Source of the DNA: Talinum fruticosum | Taxonomy: Eukaryota > Streptophyta > Magnoliopsida > Caryophyllales > Talinaceae | Assembly (NCBI GenBank): GCA_021018815.1 | Contig: JAITYX010000005.1 | Location: 8,527,501 to 8,591,500 of the forward strand | Direction: 5' to 3' | DNA length: 64,000 nucleotides | Part shown: in pieces, positions 24,045 through 34,700 of the stretch | Layout of the letters: the number at the start of each line of letters is the position of its first letter | Numbering within the stretch: the first letter of the stretch is position 1 | Translations under genes and position numbers: made by a program | Notes under the pieces: generated by a model | Database searches by the model: none | What the model was told of the DNA's origin: nothing | The model's input: only the letters and a program-made list of their open reading frames with translations

Positions 24045-25677
24045 TGATAAGTGCCATTTTTGCATTAGATTTCATAGAAAATTTCTTGTCATTTTTGGGG
24101 ATTTATGTTCATATTTATGCACTTTATGCCCCATTTATGCTTTACACCTGGGTTTTGTGTTTTTGGTCTGTTTCGCAACTTCCTAATGATTTGGACCTGA
24201 TTTTAGTCATATTTCAGTCCAAAGCTATTTTGAGTCTATGTTTCTAATGTCCTTATTGAAAGAGCTTTCCAATGACATATTATAAGCTTAATTATGTTGA
24301 GGAACGAAAAAAGATATGAGCTGGAAGGTAAGAAGGGTGCGGTAACGGACACTTCTTTACTCTCTAAATTATATTTTTCTCACACTTATGAAGCAAGAAT
24401 AATGATGAAAGAGTTAGAAACTAGACTCAATGAGCTTTCCGGAAAGTCAAGAATCGTATCATTTGGACATCGGACGAGGAAGTTATAATCGAATCAATTT
24501 GACGCATGCATTCCAGCTGACCAACACGGTCCGCCCGTTTCGGAGGAAACGGCCGTGTTGGAGGTCGGAGCCTTTACATCGAGAACGAGCAGACCGTGTC
24601 GGTGGACACGGCCTATTTTCGGTGTTCCCGTCCAGTTTTGACATGCCAGCATCCAACACGGGCAGCCCGTGTCGGAGGACACGGGCCGTGTTGGAGGTAA
24701 AATATGCTCGAGACGCTTTGGTTTTGACGGTTTCGGCTCTTGAGTGCTTCTTAATGGCTTATTTAAGCTGCTTTTTGGCAATTCCTGCAATGAGGCAGTC
24801 AAGAATCCTCCATAGTTCATCCTTCATTTTCCTTTCCTCCATTCCTTCACATCAAACCAAAAAAGCTTTGAAGACCGAAGAAGAAGATTGAAGCGATTGC
24901 GGGGTTCCATTTGAAGTCGAGAGATTCAAGCGGAGCACTTCAAGCCTATTATGTACTTGTTCATTTCTTGCTGTTTTAGGTTTGATTCCATGTATTGGAT
25001 ATTATTTAAGCTTTCAATAAACATGTGTGAGTAGTTTAGTTTTTCTAGGGATTTGTAATCCGAAACAATGTAGTTTGATTAGTTTTCTATGATTTGTGCT
25101 TGAATTCTGATTTTGATTCAATAGAAGGTTGTGTTCATCATGTTCATGAGTGTTTTGAAGGCCTAGAATACTTATGTTTAGAGATTCATGTACTTGAAAG
25201 GTGAAATAGAATAATCCGATAACCAACCTTTCTACCTAATTTATGAAATTTGAGAAAAGAATAGTAAATTAGGGGATCACTCGATAATTTGAAATCCTTA
25301 ACTTTGATTAACTTAAAGGCATACGAAAGTTGTTTGATAGGTTAATTAGAGCAATTCTATTAAGCATCGAAAGAGTGGTAGAATTTTGTGATTATCGATC
25401 TTTGATTTATTTGAATGAATGATTGCACAAATTATGTTTAAATAATCAAACCCATTGTTAGGAAAGCAAATCCCTAGATATTTTAACCCATTGATTTAAG
25501 TCTAGATTAATTTTCTTAATTTTAATAGTTAGAACTAGTTTAGAAAGAACCAACTTTAAAAATCTGATTTGCTTAGCAATTGAGTAGAGGGCTAGTTTAG
25601 TGCGTTGCTAGATCGAGTCCTTGTGGGATCGACCTTGACTAGCTACAATTTAAACACCGTGCGCTTGCGGCCTGTCA
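24045..25677 (+). mobile_element. Probable solo LTR (Ty3/gypsy type) inserted in CACTA-2
   Basis: It starts TGATAAGTGCCATTTTTGC and may end GCGGCCTGTCA. The interior has repeated inverted 'acacgggccgtgt'-type words (24520-24700), 'gagctttcc' words and a 'gagtccttgtgggatcgacc' block near the end, all usual for such LTRs. The flanks ACGGC and ACGAT share only three of five bases, so the exact ends are uncertain. No internal region or second LTR is present. Confidence 0.55.
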
Positions 25678-25769
25678 ACGATCGGGCACTCTCACTCGCA
25701 ATTTGCAAGGAGTCCTTTCTCTCTCTTCGCTTTCCTTAATTCGATCGCCGAAAGGCCGGATCTGGATTT

Positions 25770-26078
25770 ATTCGGCGTTAGCGACTGAACAGATCCGTCG
25801 CTAAAGACTAAATTAATATAATTAAAATTTTTTTGGTTTTCCTAGATCCGAAAATCCGAAATACCCGGCTACGGATTAGCGACGGAATATTCTGTCGCTA
25901 ATTAAATCAACGACGGAATGGCGACAGATATTTCCGTCGCTAATTCTAAATTAGTGACAGATCCATTTTTCCGTCGTCTGTCGACACGGTTGCCAATTTT
26001 TGTCGGTTTCGTTGTTGATTCCGTCGCTATGTGGTGATGGAACCGTATCCGTCGCTATTTAACAGTTTTGTAGTAGTG
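25770..26078. repeat. Right TIR and subterminal repeats of CACTA-2
   Basis: Inverted counterpart of 20386-20700, with the same AGCGACGGA/TCCGTCGCTA words. Confidence 0.85.
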
Positions 26079-27046
26079 ACGACAACACGAGGATGTCCGG
26101 AAGTGGCTCTGTCCTCGTTGTCCGAGCCAGGAGCATATCTTCCTCGGGCTCATCCTCCTAGAGGACGAGATGAGGAAGGTGCTTCGACTTAGCAACTATG
26201 GACTCGACCAATGTCCCCAGCTTCTTCCGACCTACTCGGATCGAGATATGAGGAGATCAATTCAGTTCGGGGCTGCTGCACCTTGGCCCTCAAGTTGAGC
26301 GACTGTTCTTTTTCTTTTTCTCTTCCTCCTTCTCCTCTTCCTTCTCCTCATCGAGTTGAGCTGCTTTTGCTGCAGCTTCTTCTTCTTCAACCTCAGCCAA
26401 GGTACACTTGGTGGGCTGGAGGACTCCTCATAAGTATCTCGAAGTTTCGGGTCCTTGGACAGCCTTGGATCTGCGTTATTGAAGAAGTTGGAGCTGCTCG
26501 CGTTGCTCATTGATGATGCCCTTGAGCTCGATCAATAGATCCTAGTTCTCCTGGATCCGAGATCGGCCTGTCTTCCGGTTGATAACCAGGCCTTGAAGGA
26601 CATTTTTGAGAGTGCGGAGGGTGTCTCGAAGTTCTTCGGACACGGCAGAGATTTTGTCTACCAACACGATAAACATAGCAGCAGAGGTCGTAGGAGGTGG
26701 TTGAGAAGTAGAGAGACTAGCGAGAGGGAGGAGGAAGTGGTAGAAGAGTCCGAGTCCGAGTGGGAGGGGGTGAAGGAGGTTTCAACTCGGAGCCATGAAC
26801 CCAAACACCAGGCTTGAGTTCTCGGTACCCATAACCTAGAAGCTCTTTTACGCCAACCATAATGGCAGCCTCGAAATTGCGAGTTGGATTTGAGGGGAGG
26901 GAACTTTGAACTACTTGAAAATAACGAGTTAAAAGGGCTTCAAAGGAAAATAGAGCAGATTTTTGGACTGAGCTGGCACGGAGGCCATCTCGCTCAATAA
27001 TAGAGGGAAGAGGTCTACGCCGTAGCCTTCTAAAATATCAAATAAA
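26079..27046 (-). pseudogene. SIRE-like fragment, right piece: ORF downstream of pol
   Basis: Minus-strand frames match the ORF at 50380-51927. 'LFDILEGYGVDLFPLLL' and 'MASVPAQ' here correspond to 'LYDIFEGYEVDLFPFIL' and 'IASVPSY' there. A Lys/Arg-rich segment (26262-26510) corresponds to 50500-50800. The left edge abuts CACTA-2 with its ACG duplication, and the right edge abuts the Tat LTR at 27047. Function of this extra ORF in SIRE-like elements is not established; it sits in the position called env-like in the literature. Confidence 0.7.
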
Positions 27047-27511
27047 GCTTCTAGAAGGCGGGCGCTGGCCACGACGTCATTCCGAGGGGAAAGCTTGTAC
27101 TCTCCTGTGGACTGTCTTGTGAAACTTAAACGCATCACTTTGATGCTCTTGATCATGAAATGCAACGTTTTAACGCCATCTTCGAGTCTTCAACTCCTTG
27201 TACTTTGGATAAAAGTAGAATGTAGTACTCGAACTTGGAATTTCCCGGCACACAACATCGAACTTGACAATCTCTAAAGGCTAGACCGGGTTCTTGGATG
27301 GTCCGAAAGAAAGAGGATTTTTGGACCGATTCAAGGCGAAAGGTCTGTTTATGTGGTGCTTGGGGTTTTTTGCGGTTCACCTGGTTTATATTGCACCAAT
27401 CGATCACGGTCTAAAATCCAGATCCTCAAACAGAACTAGGGATTATCATCGGGCCAACAAATAAAAATACGAAATAAAGAGATAAAGGACGACACTTTTT
27501 AGTTGTCTACA
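27047..27511 (-). repeat. Truncated 5' LTR of the Tat-like element
   Basis: Matches 15128-15593 base by base with substitutions. On the minus strand it starts TGTAGACAAC at 27511 and breaks off at 27047, so LTR 3' part, PBS and gag-pol were lost. Confidence 0.8.
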
Positions 27512-27930
27512 AATACGAGAGGAGACTTCTTCGGATGCCAAACGGGCGCTGTTGAATGTTTGCTTGTGCCAACCGAGGGAGATGGAGTGCCCTTAATCTT
27601 ACTCTCGGATCTGTCCTCGATATCCTAGTGAATAATCAATACAAAAATTAGAATTATATATATGTGATATTAACAACAGCTAGATCTAATATTTTAAATA
27701 AAAATAAATTACCGTAGAGAGGATGACCAAACTCTTAGGCCAACGAAGAAAATCGTTGATCTGCGTCGTTAACAATGTAAAGCTTTGGTGTCCGGATCGA
27801 CAACTCACACTCGCCTTTCCCGTGCATGACCTCTTTCACAATCACCCTCACCTCATCACCTAGAAGGGGTGTCCCATGAACGACAGATCTCGACCTCCAC
27901 GGGAAAACAACACCCAATGCCACAACATGC
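27512..27930 (-). pseudogene. Middle part of the CACTA-1 gene, DUF8039-like segment
   Basis: The minus strand reads ALGVVFPWRSRSVVHGTPLL, then DEVRVIVKEV, then 'LYIVNDADQ'. After a one-base shift near 27760 it reads FLRWPKSLVILST before a GTAATTT donor. The pattern (A-G-V, VHG-PL, VRV-V-V, V-DA, WPK-LV) is that of the DUF8039 segment found between TNPA-like and Ulp1-like regions in plant transposon proteins. Downstream, 27512-27560 is the exon interrupted by the Tat element, which continues at 13607. Confidence 0.65.
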
Positions 27931-28103
27931 TCTAGGGGAGAGTCATGAGAAGCTAGCTTGCACTTTGTCTGGCTGTATAAGAATAAGCATAATAATTAAA
28001 ATCATGGGATAACCTTTGACACGAAGTTAAACAACCTAAAATTCCCGAAAATAAATAGACGAGTTTTCCTTTAAAAGTAAACATTTTCCCGAGATGATGA
28101 TCC

Positions 28104-28403
28104 TCATCCGAAACAACAAAAACATACTATAAGTAATTACTTAATGACCACACGCCGAAGTTCCACAACAACCACACAATATACACCATTCATTCAACAA
28201 GATTATACACCAATTAGTCAAAATATAAACATGCATGTAAATAATGACACTCATTCGAAAACAACAAAAACATACTATAAGTAATTACTCAACGGCCACA
28301 GAGCCACGAGCCGGAGTTCCACAACAACCACATAATGTACACCATTCATTCAATAAGTTTTTACACCAATTAGTCATAATATAAACATGCATGTAAATAT
28401 AAT
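28104..28403. repeat. Tandem duplication, 147-bp unit, two copies
   Basis: 28104-28250 is repeated at 28251-28403 with a few substitutions ('cgaaaacaacaaaaac' and 'acaccattcattcaa' in both). It lies in an intron of the CACTA-1 gene. Confidence 0.85.
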
Positions 28404-28419
28404 TAGGTTGCAAAATATG

Positions 28420-29843
28420 AATTACCTCCACCATAAGTTCGAATTGGTTGATGGGTGAGCTGGCGTTCGCGCTTCCTGTTGTTTGGGGTGAGAATTGACC
28501 CAAATCGCACATGGCTATGCCAGGTGCCGACATACGCATCTTGGTGAAGTTTTCCATCTTTTCCTTCAGGTATTCTATCCGGGCAACCATTTCGGTCATT
28601 TGGGATTGTTGGAACTCTATTTGGGACCTTATTTGGGCCATTTTGACCTCCATATACGCTTGCCAGGAAGTGACAGGGCGTTGCTTCCTAGTTCCAAAGT
28701 GCTTAACTATCCTCACCCTCCTATCGACGGCTTGAACATGACCAGGATGCTCATCTCTTTGTAGGGCCAAGGCTAGCTTATCCCTCTTCCCGATGGTGTC
28801 GGCGACTTCTAAAGTCGATGTATATGACAAAGACTCCTATAATAAGGAAAACAAAAAATAATCATTTGACAATTCATAAATATTAAAACTGATAAGTTCT
28901 CAAAATAAATAAAGGAAATAGTAAAAAACCTCACGAGTTGCGGCGCAATATATTCTACATCGGTCGTAGTGAAGGTTCCATATTTCTTCTTTCTTCCTTC
29001 GACCTACATTTTGTCCCTCTCGATAGCGAGTTGTGAACTATCTATGTTGGAACCTTCACCGAATGTGGTTTGAAGTTGTTCAAGCTTGTGCTTGTACAAC
29101 CTCTCCTCCAACTTTGTGTATTCCCATATGGGATATCACATTAGGATACGCATTGCTCTTAATCCTTTTCCGGTTGGCTTCACCTAGCACCTTGACAAGT
29201 AATTAAGACAACGAAAATATCGGTGCATAAGACTTAAATCGAAAAAAGATAACAAATGATGATGCTTGAATTACCATGTATTCGGAGAGGTGACATATGC
29301 TTCAAACGATCTCCAGTCCTCCTTGGTGATACAATTGAAGAACTCCCGGGTTCTACCTTCTTGTTTTATCTACTTTGTTTTGTAGACCATATAGCGGCAA
29401 TGCGAGATTTGAAGTCTCTAAACTTTTCTACCACCGTCATGAGGGTCTTGTGTTTCACCGAGGAAATCTCAAATTCATTAACATTCAAGTTGAACATTTT
29501 TTGAAACATAAGAACGACATGCATTGGTACATATATATTAACCATTTACAATAAGTTGCCATACTAAGTTGAGACGTAATGCATTTACCCGAATATCATT
29601 CCAAAGGTTGTCTTTAATGGAATCGGGGATTTCGTTCCATTTTACGTAATTGATGTTCACGTATGTGTGGGTTGCCACACCAACATAGCTCATAAAGCGA
29701 GCTTTATGATCACCTACAACATTTCTGTGCCTATCAAAATTGACCCGTGTAAGGAAGGTTGGATTATCTCGACTCCGGACCAACTTCTCCATGTTCATCA
29801 TAGTTCGCTCCCTTGATTTTTTTGTACTTTTGGAAGAATCCAT
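28420..29843 (-). pseudogene. TNPA-like 5' part of the CACTA-1 gene
   Basis: ATG at 29843 opens MDSSKSTKKSRERT. Exon 1 (29589-29843) contains VNFDRHRNVVGDHKARFMSY and 'NEIPDSIKDNLWNDI', the conserved N-terminal blocks of Ptta/En/Spm TNPA-like proteins. A second exon (about 29260-29470) ends with CITKEDWRSFEAYVTSP. A third (about 28930-29190) has 'NRKRIKSNAYPNVISHMG' and 'YIAPQLVR'. A fourth (about 28430-28830) has DEHPGHVQAVDRRV, matching the family's EHPGRVRGVG box, then a Gln/Met-rich coiled coil (about 28560-28660). Frameshifts lie in the second and third exons. The protein continued through the DUF8039-like segment into the Ulp1 domain. TNPA-like proteins bind subterminal repeats. Confidence 0.78.
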
Positions 29844-30540
29844 TTTATACTGCAAGGAATTATACAAATCTTGATAAATAAACATGTACACTAATATTCG
29901 GACGAAAACATAGAAATTGGGATGGGTTGTAGCCAACACCGGCTGACCGTGTAGTGCTGGCGCAGCCCGTGCTTGGTTGCCCGACACCACTGGTTTCTCG
30001 TTTTGGCCATTTTCTTCGGTTTCTTTGTGTGTTATGTTTTTCTCTTCTCATTGTCACTTATACTTGGCCTTTTACAATAACATTCAACAATGTATAGCAT
30101 TCGACATGTACAAGTATGTATTTGTCAAGTTTAATTATGCTAATGAGACCGTGCATACTCTAAATGCTATGAGTTACATATCAAGATTCAAGCCCTAAGT
30201 TTCAAGCCTACAATGACAACCATAAAACATGCCACATTTACACATTTCATTTACAAAATAAGAGAGGGAGATATAAGTTACATACCGACGGTCGAGAGTG
30301 AGAGATAGGGCTACGAGAGTGAGTGGGAGGATCGAAAACCGTAGAGAGAATAAGTGGGGGTGCAGCCATGACCGAAAACCGTAGAGAGAGTGGGAAGCAC
30401 GCCGAAAACCACTAGAAACTGCAGAGAGAAGAGAGAGAGAAGAGCAACCGAAAATCTCCATGGCAGCGAGAGAGTGAAGTGAGAATGGGACTAAACGTGA
30501 GAGTGAGAAAGCGGTCGCGAGCGAGGTTTTTTCTAAACAA

Positions 30541-30772
30541 CCTATGACGACGGTTCAATGAAAGAACTGTCGTCAAAGAACTTTGGACGACGGTTCGTTT
30601 ATTGAACCATCGTCATAGATGTACATATGACGATTGTTCTTTTATTGAGCCGTCATCATATGTACATTAATAACCTTTTTTTACAAAAATGCCACCGGTC
30701 CATTTTTCATGACGGTTTGTCCTTTTAACCGCCATTAAATACTAGTTGTTAAAAGTGTTTCCTGTAGTAGTG
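30541..30772. repeat. Right terminal and subterminal repeats of CACTA-1
   Basis: The TIR occupies 30748-30772. Inward lie repeated GACGGTTC / GAACCRTCGTCATA words in both orientations, as in 11830-12070. Confidence 0.85.
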
Positions 30773-31386
30773 AATCATTCCTACTAATAGCTCTATTGAG
30801 TTTTCCATAGCTAATATTACCATGCATACGAGATATCCGTGAAAATGGTCTACATTAGGCTGGGATGGAATGAACCGAGATTGTCTATAAAAAAGGAGGT
30901 AATCTATGGCACTAAGAATGAGCGATGGGGAAACCACCCCTTTTGTTAGTCACCTCTCCTAATTCATTGAAAATCTCTAATGAGACACCAAGGAGTGTCA
31001 ATGACAGAGTTTAAATCTAATAAACGTTGCCAAAAAGTTTCTTTTCCGGAGATTGAGCAGGTGCATATATGCCTGAATGGGTGCTTAGTTTTTGGGAGGC
31101 AACATAAAAAATAAGCATATGAATAATGTGATGTTCATTAAGTAAGACATTAGCCACAATGTTTTTATTATTCCATAAAACTCATATACCACCGGAGTAA
31201 TTAATCGGATTAACATAGTGAAAAAAACTCGAATCCTAATGATGGAAAGAGATGCATGATGTCTTATTCAAAACCATTTTTTAATAAGAAACAACATATT
31301 CGGCAGATGAATTTTAGAAAGTAGTATAACTTCTTTACGAATTTGATATTTTTTCTACCTTGCACATTCCACGCTATAACTTTCAT
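30773..31386 (-). pseudogene. LINE ORF2, endonuclease part
   Basis: ATG at 31386 opens MKVIAWNVQGR, the start of an apurinic-type endonuclease domain in plant LINE ORF2. Further on come 'WRNKNIVANVL', a 'GIYAPAQSPEKK' segment and TPWCLIRDFQ, where the consensus is PW-IGDFN, so the catalytic Asp is kept but the following Asn is lost. Stops are frequent. At 30776 the frame reaches KLNRAISRND and continues at 11804 with WVTLYPNSIV, directly across the CACTA-1 insertion. The 5' part of the LINE is unclear because a hAT element lies 60 bases upstream of this ATG. Confidence 0.82.
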
Positions 31387-31445
31387 TAAATTATTCTTAT
31401 AATAGATAGGATGTTACCTATTCTACCTGGTGAAATGCCCACATT

Positions 31446-33782
31446 TAGACACTGGGCAGTAGGCGGGGCCCCTAATGGGTATCCGGGGTCGGGCCTAAAA
31501 AAGAGGGTCAAAGCCCATTTCTTGAGTAAAGGGTCGGGCCCAAAGGGCCACAAAAAGAAGGGTCATGCGCAGGTCATAGACGGGCCATTCGTGGGCCAAT
31601 TCAAGACACCCATCTCGTCCCGTCTCTCACGCCCGAAGCCTTCGCCATTGATCTCTCTCGCACGCCCTGTCTCTCGTCCATCGCTGCCATTGCTCTCTCT
31701 CTCTCTCTCGCACACCTTGTCTCTCTCGCTGTCGCTCTTCCACCATATCGCCACCGTCGCAGGTGAACCGGAGCCGAAGCCTTCCGCCACCGTCGTTCTC
31801 TCTCTCTCTTTCTCTACTTCACCGAAACCCTAATTTGTCCAGTGCTGCTTCCTTCTGCTCCCACTCTTCGGTACTTGCTTTGTATTTTTTCGAAATTGGG
31901 TTTCTGTTGTTCTGTTTTGAATTGGGTTTTGTTGCTTTTCTGTTTTGAATTGGGTTTTGCCGTTAATATCTAACCGCCTTATCAATTGAATATATGTAGC
32001 TTTGTACGAGTTGTCTTATTTGATTTTCAATGTTATTTACTCTTGGCACCCATCCGTGCCCTTCAGTTATTTACTTCAGTTTGATGATCCGCATGCTATT
32101 GGGTTTTCATTGTGTTGTATGTTGTGGCCCTTGTGCAAAATAGTGCTGCTATGTCCTCTTTGGCTTCTCTTTATTTTATACATTGTACTTGTGGTGGACA
32201 TGGTGAAGTTTGTTCTCATTTTGTATCCTGGGGATTATCATGTTGTTCTAGAGCATGAGCTCGGAAAGCACGAAAAGACCATTGTTATGAATCTCGGGTG
32301 GTTCAAATCCTCCTTATTGCGAGGATCATGCTTAGGCCACGAGGAGGAGGGGGGATATTGCATTTGTCTTTGAACCATGGATATTGCATTTGTAGTTTTT
32401 ATGTCCTCTAGTTGCTCGGAGTTGCCGGGACAGAAGACTCGGAGTTGGTTAGGATAGTATTATGATAATAGAGGGTTTTGTTTTTGTATATGGATACTTT
32501 TTCAACCTAGTCACTAATTTATGTTTTACTCGCCTCTCAATCCCCCTCCCTCCTCTTCGTTTTCTTTATTTACGTGCTTCGATCATTGAGTTTAGAGATA
32601 GAGGCTGTGGAGGTTCCACATCTATATCTCAAGAGTTTCACCCAAGGCAAGGTGTAGGAGATAAATGTAACAACCTTACCCCTTAATTGTAGACAGGTTG
32701 ATTCACTTGGACCTCAAATTAAACCCATTGATTGCCTACCGATGAACACATGCAAGAACAGAGTTAGTAATAAAAGTGGCAGAAAAATACACCAAGGAGA
32801 AGATCTAATAAGAACTATCTTACATTACTCGGATACAAATTGCTGACAATGGGTAGGCTAATGTCATTGAGCTTTGGGGAGTCATGGTTGGCCATGGAAC
32901 ACTGGCAAATGGTGAAGGAATTAGAAAGGCTTCGAAAGGAGAGGCTCGGATGAAGCACGCAACTCGCTTGTGACTTGTTGATAGAAATGCCAAAATGACG
33001 ACCATATTTTGCGTGTATCATCAAATCTAATATCTATGACGATGCAAGTTCTACTTGTTGAAGGCGGAACAACCGAATTGTTCCGGAGTTCTTTTGTTAT
33101 CCTTCAATGTGTCATATGTGCAATCTATATCTGGTCTGTCTTTTCTACAATTTCGAGCAAAATTTCAACAAGCATTGCTCCCTTCTTGGAGATGGTTATC
33201 TAATGTGTAGGACATTATATGTAACAGTTTAACTCTCTAATCACGATATATCTATCATCGACTCCTAAATTGTAAGGATCATTGTGAATCTCCCAAAATT
33301 TATGTAGAAGCATTGTTGCTCGGCTGTCGTGATTTTGATTTGCAATGTGCCCCCAACAAAAAAAGCTCCTAATTGTCCCTTGAAACATCTCGCAAATTAC
33401 ATTACATTACCGTTAGGTGAAAGTTTTTCTCACTTCACTCTTTGCTTATGTGTTTGATCAAAGTCAAGTGCCTTTTGAGGCCCCGGGCTAGGTTGTTGAA
33501 GAGTACGAGGACTAAAATCCGTTATGTTGAGGATAACTTTAATAGAACTCTTATCGGAACCGTTGTGTTGATTGTCGTATTTTTATTTGGATATGAGAAA
33601 CGAATTTGTGTTTAAACCGAGCACTAATGTCAATTCATGTTTAGCTCCGGCCCATGGGCGGGTCATGGGCGAGTCGGGGTCGGATGGCCCATGACCCGGC
33701 CCAACCCATTTATTTTTCCCTGGCCCGACCCGACCCTTTATAGTAATGGGTCGGCCCCGACCCGGCCCGTTGCCCAGCCCTA
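31446..33782. mobile_element. Non-autonomous hAT-type DNA transposon (2,337 bp)
   Basis: An 8-bp duplication CCCACATT flanks it (31438-31445 and 33783-33790), the size made by hAT transposases. The left end is TAGACACTGGGCAGTAGGCG; the right end on the minus strand is TAGGGCTGGGCAACGGGCCG. Both lead into GGGTCGGGCC-rich subterminal sequence. The interior has a CT-rich stretch (31590-31860) that looks like the leader of a cellular gene, followed by AT-rich sequence. No hAT transposase (BED, RNase H fold, dimerisation domain) was recognised. Confidence 0.8.
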
Positions 33783-33790
33783 CCCACATT

Positions 33791-34700
33791 ATTCCCAAAC
33801 ATAGTTAATGAAAACTAACAAGATCCAAATCACTCAAGATAAAAGTATAGCCTGAAGTCATAAAAATGACACATGTGACAAATTCATGAAAGAATGGATG
33901 TCAATAAAAAATACAAAGTAGACATAAGTTGGATGAACCAATTGAAATAGCTCCTCGGATAAAAAGAGAGAGCAAGAATTGATAAACAATATTCAAGAAT
34001 TGAATATAAATACATTCGCCAACCCATAAAGTGCATAGTACATAAATCTAAACACATGAAGACAATAATAAAAAACATCATACCTATAGTTAAAAAATGA
34101 ACAATGTCACTATCTCATATAATTCTTTCCCGGATAAGTAAATCATCTCGCACAAAAAGAAGACATACACTCGAACAAATTAACCTACAAGATAAAGTCT
34201 AAAAGAGACGTATGTTTGGATAACCAACAAAAGTAAGCATAATAGAATTTGGCAACAGTAATCATGAATAGGGGTAGGGGCAGAGAGCATACGTTAAGTG
34301 ATAAGCCAACCAAATAAATTTTCAATAAGAAGGCATCCTTTAGTCCTTAAGCTCATACTTAGCGAAACAATAACCTCGAGCTGAAATAGCAGCAAATAAG
34401 AGCCCACAATCAAAGGACAGGAAACCGAGAGTACAAAGAAGAATTTGAGATGCAAACCACACAAAAATCATTAAGCCATAGAAACTAAGAAGGCAAACAT
34501 AGATATCAATATAATATAAAAATATCCAAGATAAAATGCACGGAATTACTAGCAAAACATTGTTGCAGTTCACAAGGCACACAAACCACCTAAGCAAAGT
34601 AAACTTAGCTGAAAAAACACAAGGAATAACACCTAAAGATACTAGCAAGTAAACCGAGCAAGCGGAGCGAACAAGATGGACATAAGTTCACTAAAAACGT
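33791..34700. other. AT-rich sequence, origin unclear
   Basis: Between the hAT element and the Tat-like LTR. I looked for LINE ORF1 (DUF4283, zinc knuckle) on the minus strand and did not find it. Short minus-strand ORFs are AT-driven. Confidence 0.4.

Larger units (their letters stand above)
20386..26078. mobile_element. CACTA-2, 5,693-bp CACTA element nested in the SIRE-like fragment
   Basis: The left end CACTACTAGAAAACAG (20386) and the right end on the minus strand CACTACTACAAAACTG (26078) match at most positions. Both are flanked by ACG (20383-20385 and 26079-26081). Subterminal regions at both ends are packed with TCCGTCGCTA / AGCGACGGA units. The interior has a minus-strand TNPA-like gene and an LTR-like insert. 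No Tnp2-type transposase gene was seen, so the element depends on a partner for movement. Confidence 0.92.
13613..27511 (-). mobile_element. Tat/Ogre-like LTR retrotransposon remnant inserted in CACTA-1
   Basis: On the minus strand both LTRs begin TGTAGACA (15593 and 27511). A polypurine tract precedes the left one, making it the 3' LTR. The flanks are GATAC (13608-13612) and AATAC (27512-27516), a 5-bp duplication with one mismatch. Removing the element with one copy restores the CACTA-1 reading frame KKSPLVFIEESRKDW. The 5' LTR (right) keeps only about 465 bp. No gag-pol of this element remains; the interior holds plus-strand antisense ORFs and a SIRE-like fragment. Assignment to Tat/Ogre rests on the TGTAGACAC start, the TTCCTACGA end shared with the element at 36396, and the antisense ORFs. 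Confidence 0.8.
11805..30772. mobile_element. CACTA-1, 18,968-bp CACTA (En/Spm) element with nested inserts
   Basis: The left end starts TACTATTACAAG at 11805. The right end, read on the minus strand, starts CACTACTACAGG at 30772. The 25-bp ends match at 20 positions, and the left one has lost the canonical first C. Both are flanked by AAT (11802-11804 and 30773-30775), the 3-bp duplication expected for CACTA. Both ends carry inverted subterminal copies of an ACGGTTC/GAACCGT motif. Removing the element with one AAT joins the flanking LINE frame as KLNRAISRND-WVTLYPN. Its own gene content is TNPA-like plus Ulp1-like (minus); no Tnp2/DDE transposase was seen. Most of its length is later insertions. 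Confidence 0.92.

Noticed and set aside
23764..24247. GC-rich plus-strand ORFs (140 and 103 codons)
   Set aside because: Cross the boundary of the LTR-like insert at 24045 and are driven by GGCGGC composition.
24045..25677. Exact target duplication for the LTR-like insert in CACTA-2
   Set aside because: ACGGC and ACGAT match at only three positions; the ends remain approximate.
31411..31833. 140-codon plus-strand ORF
   Set aside because: Starts outside the hAT element and runs through its end into a CT-rich tract; not a plausible gene.
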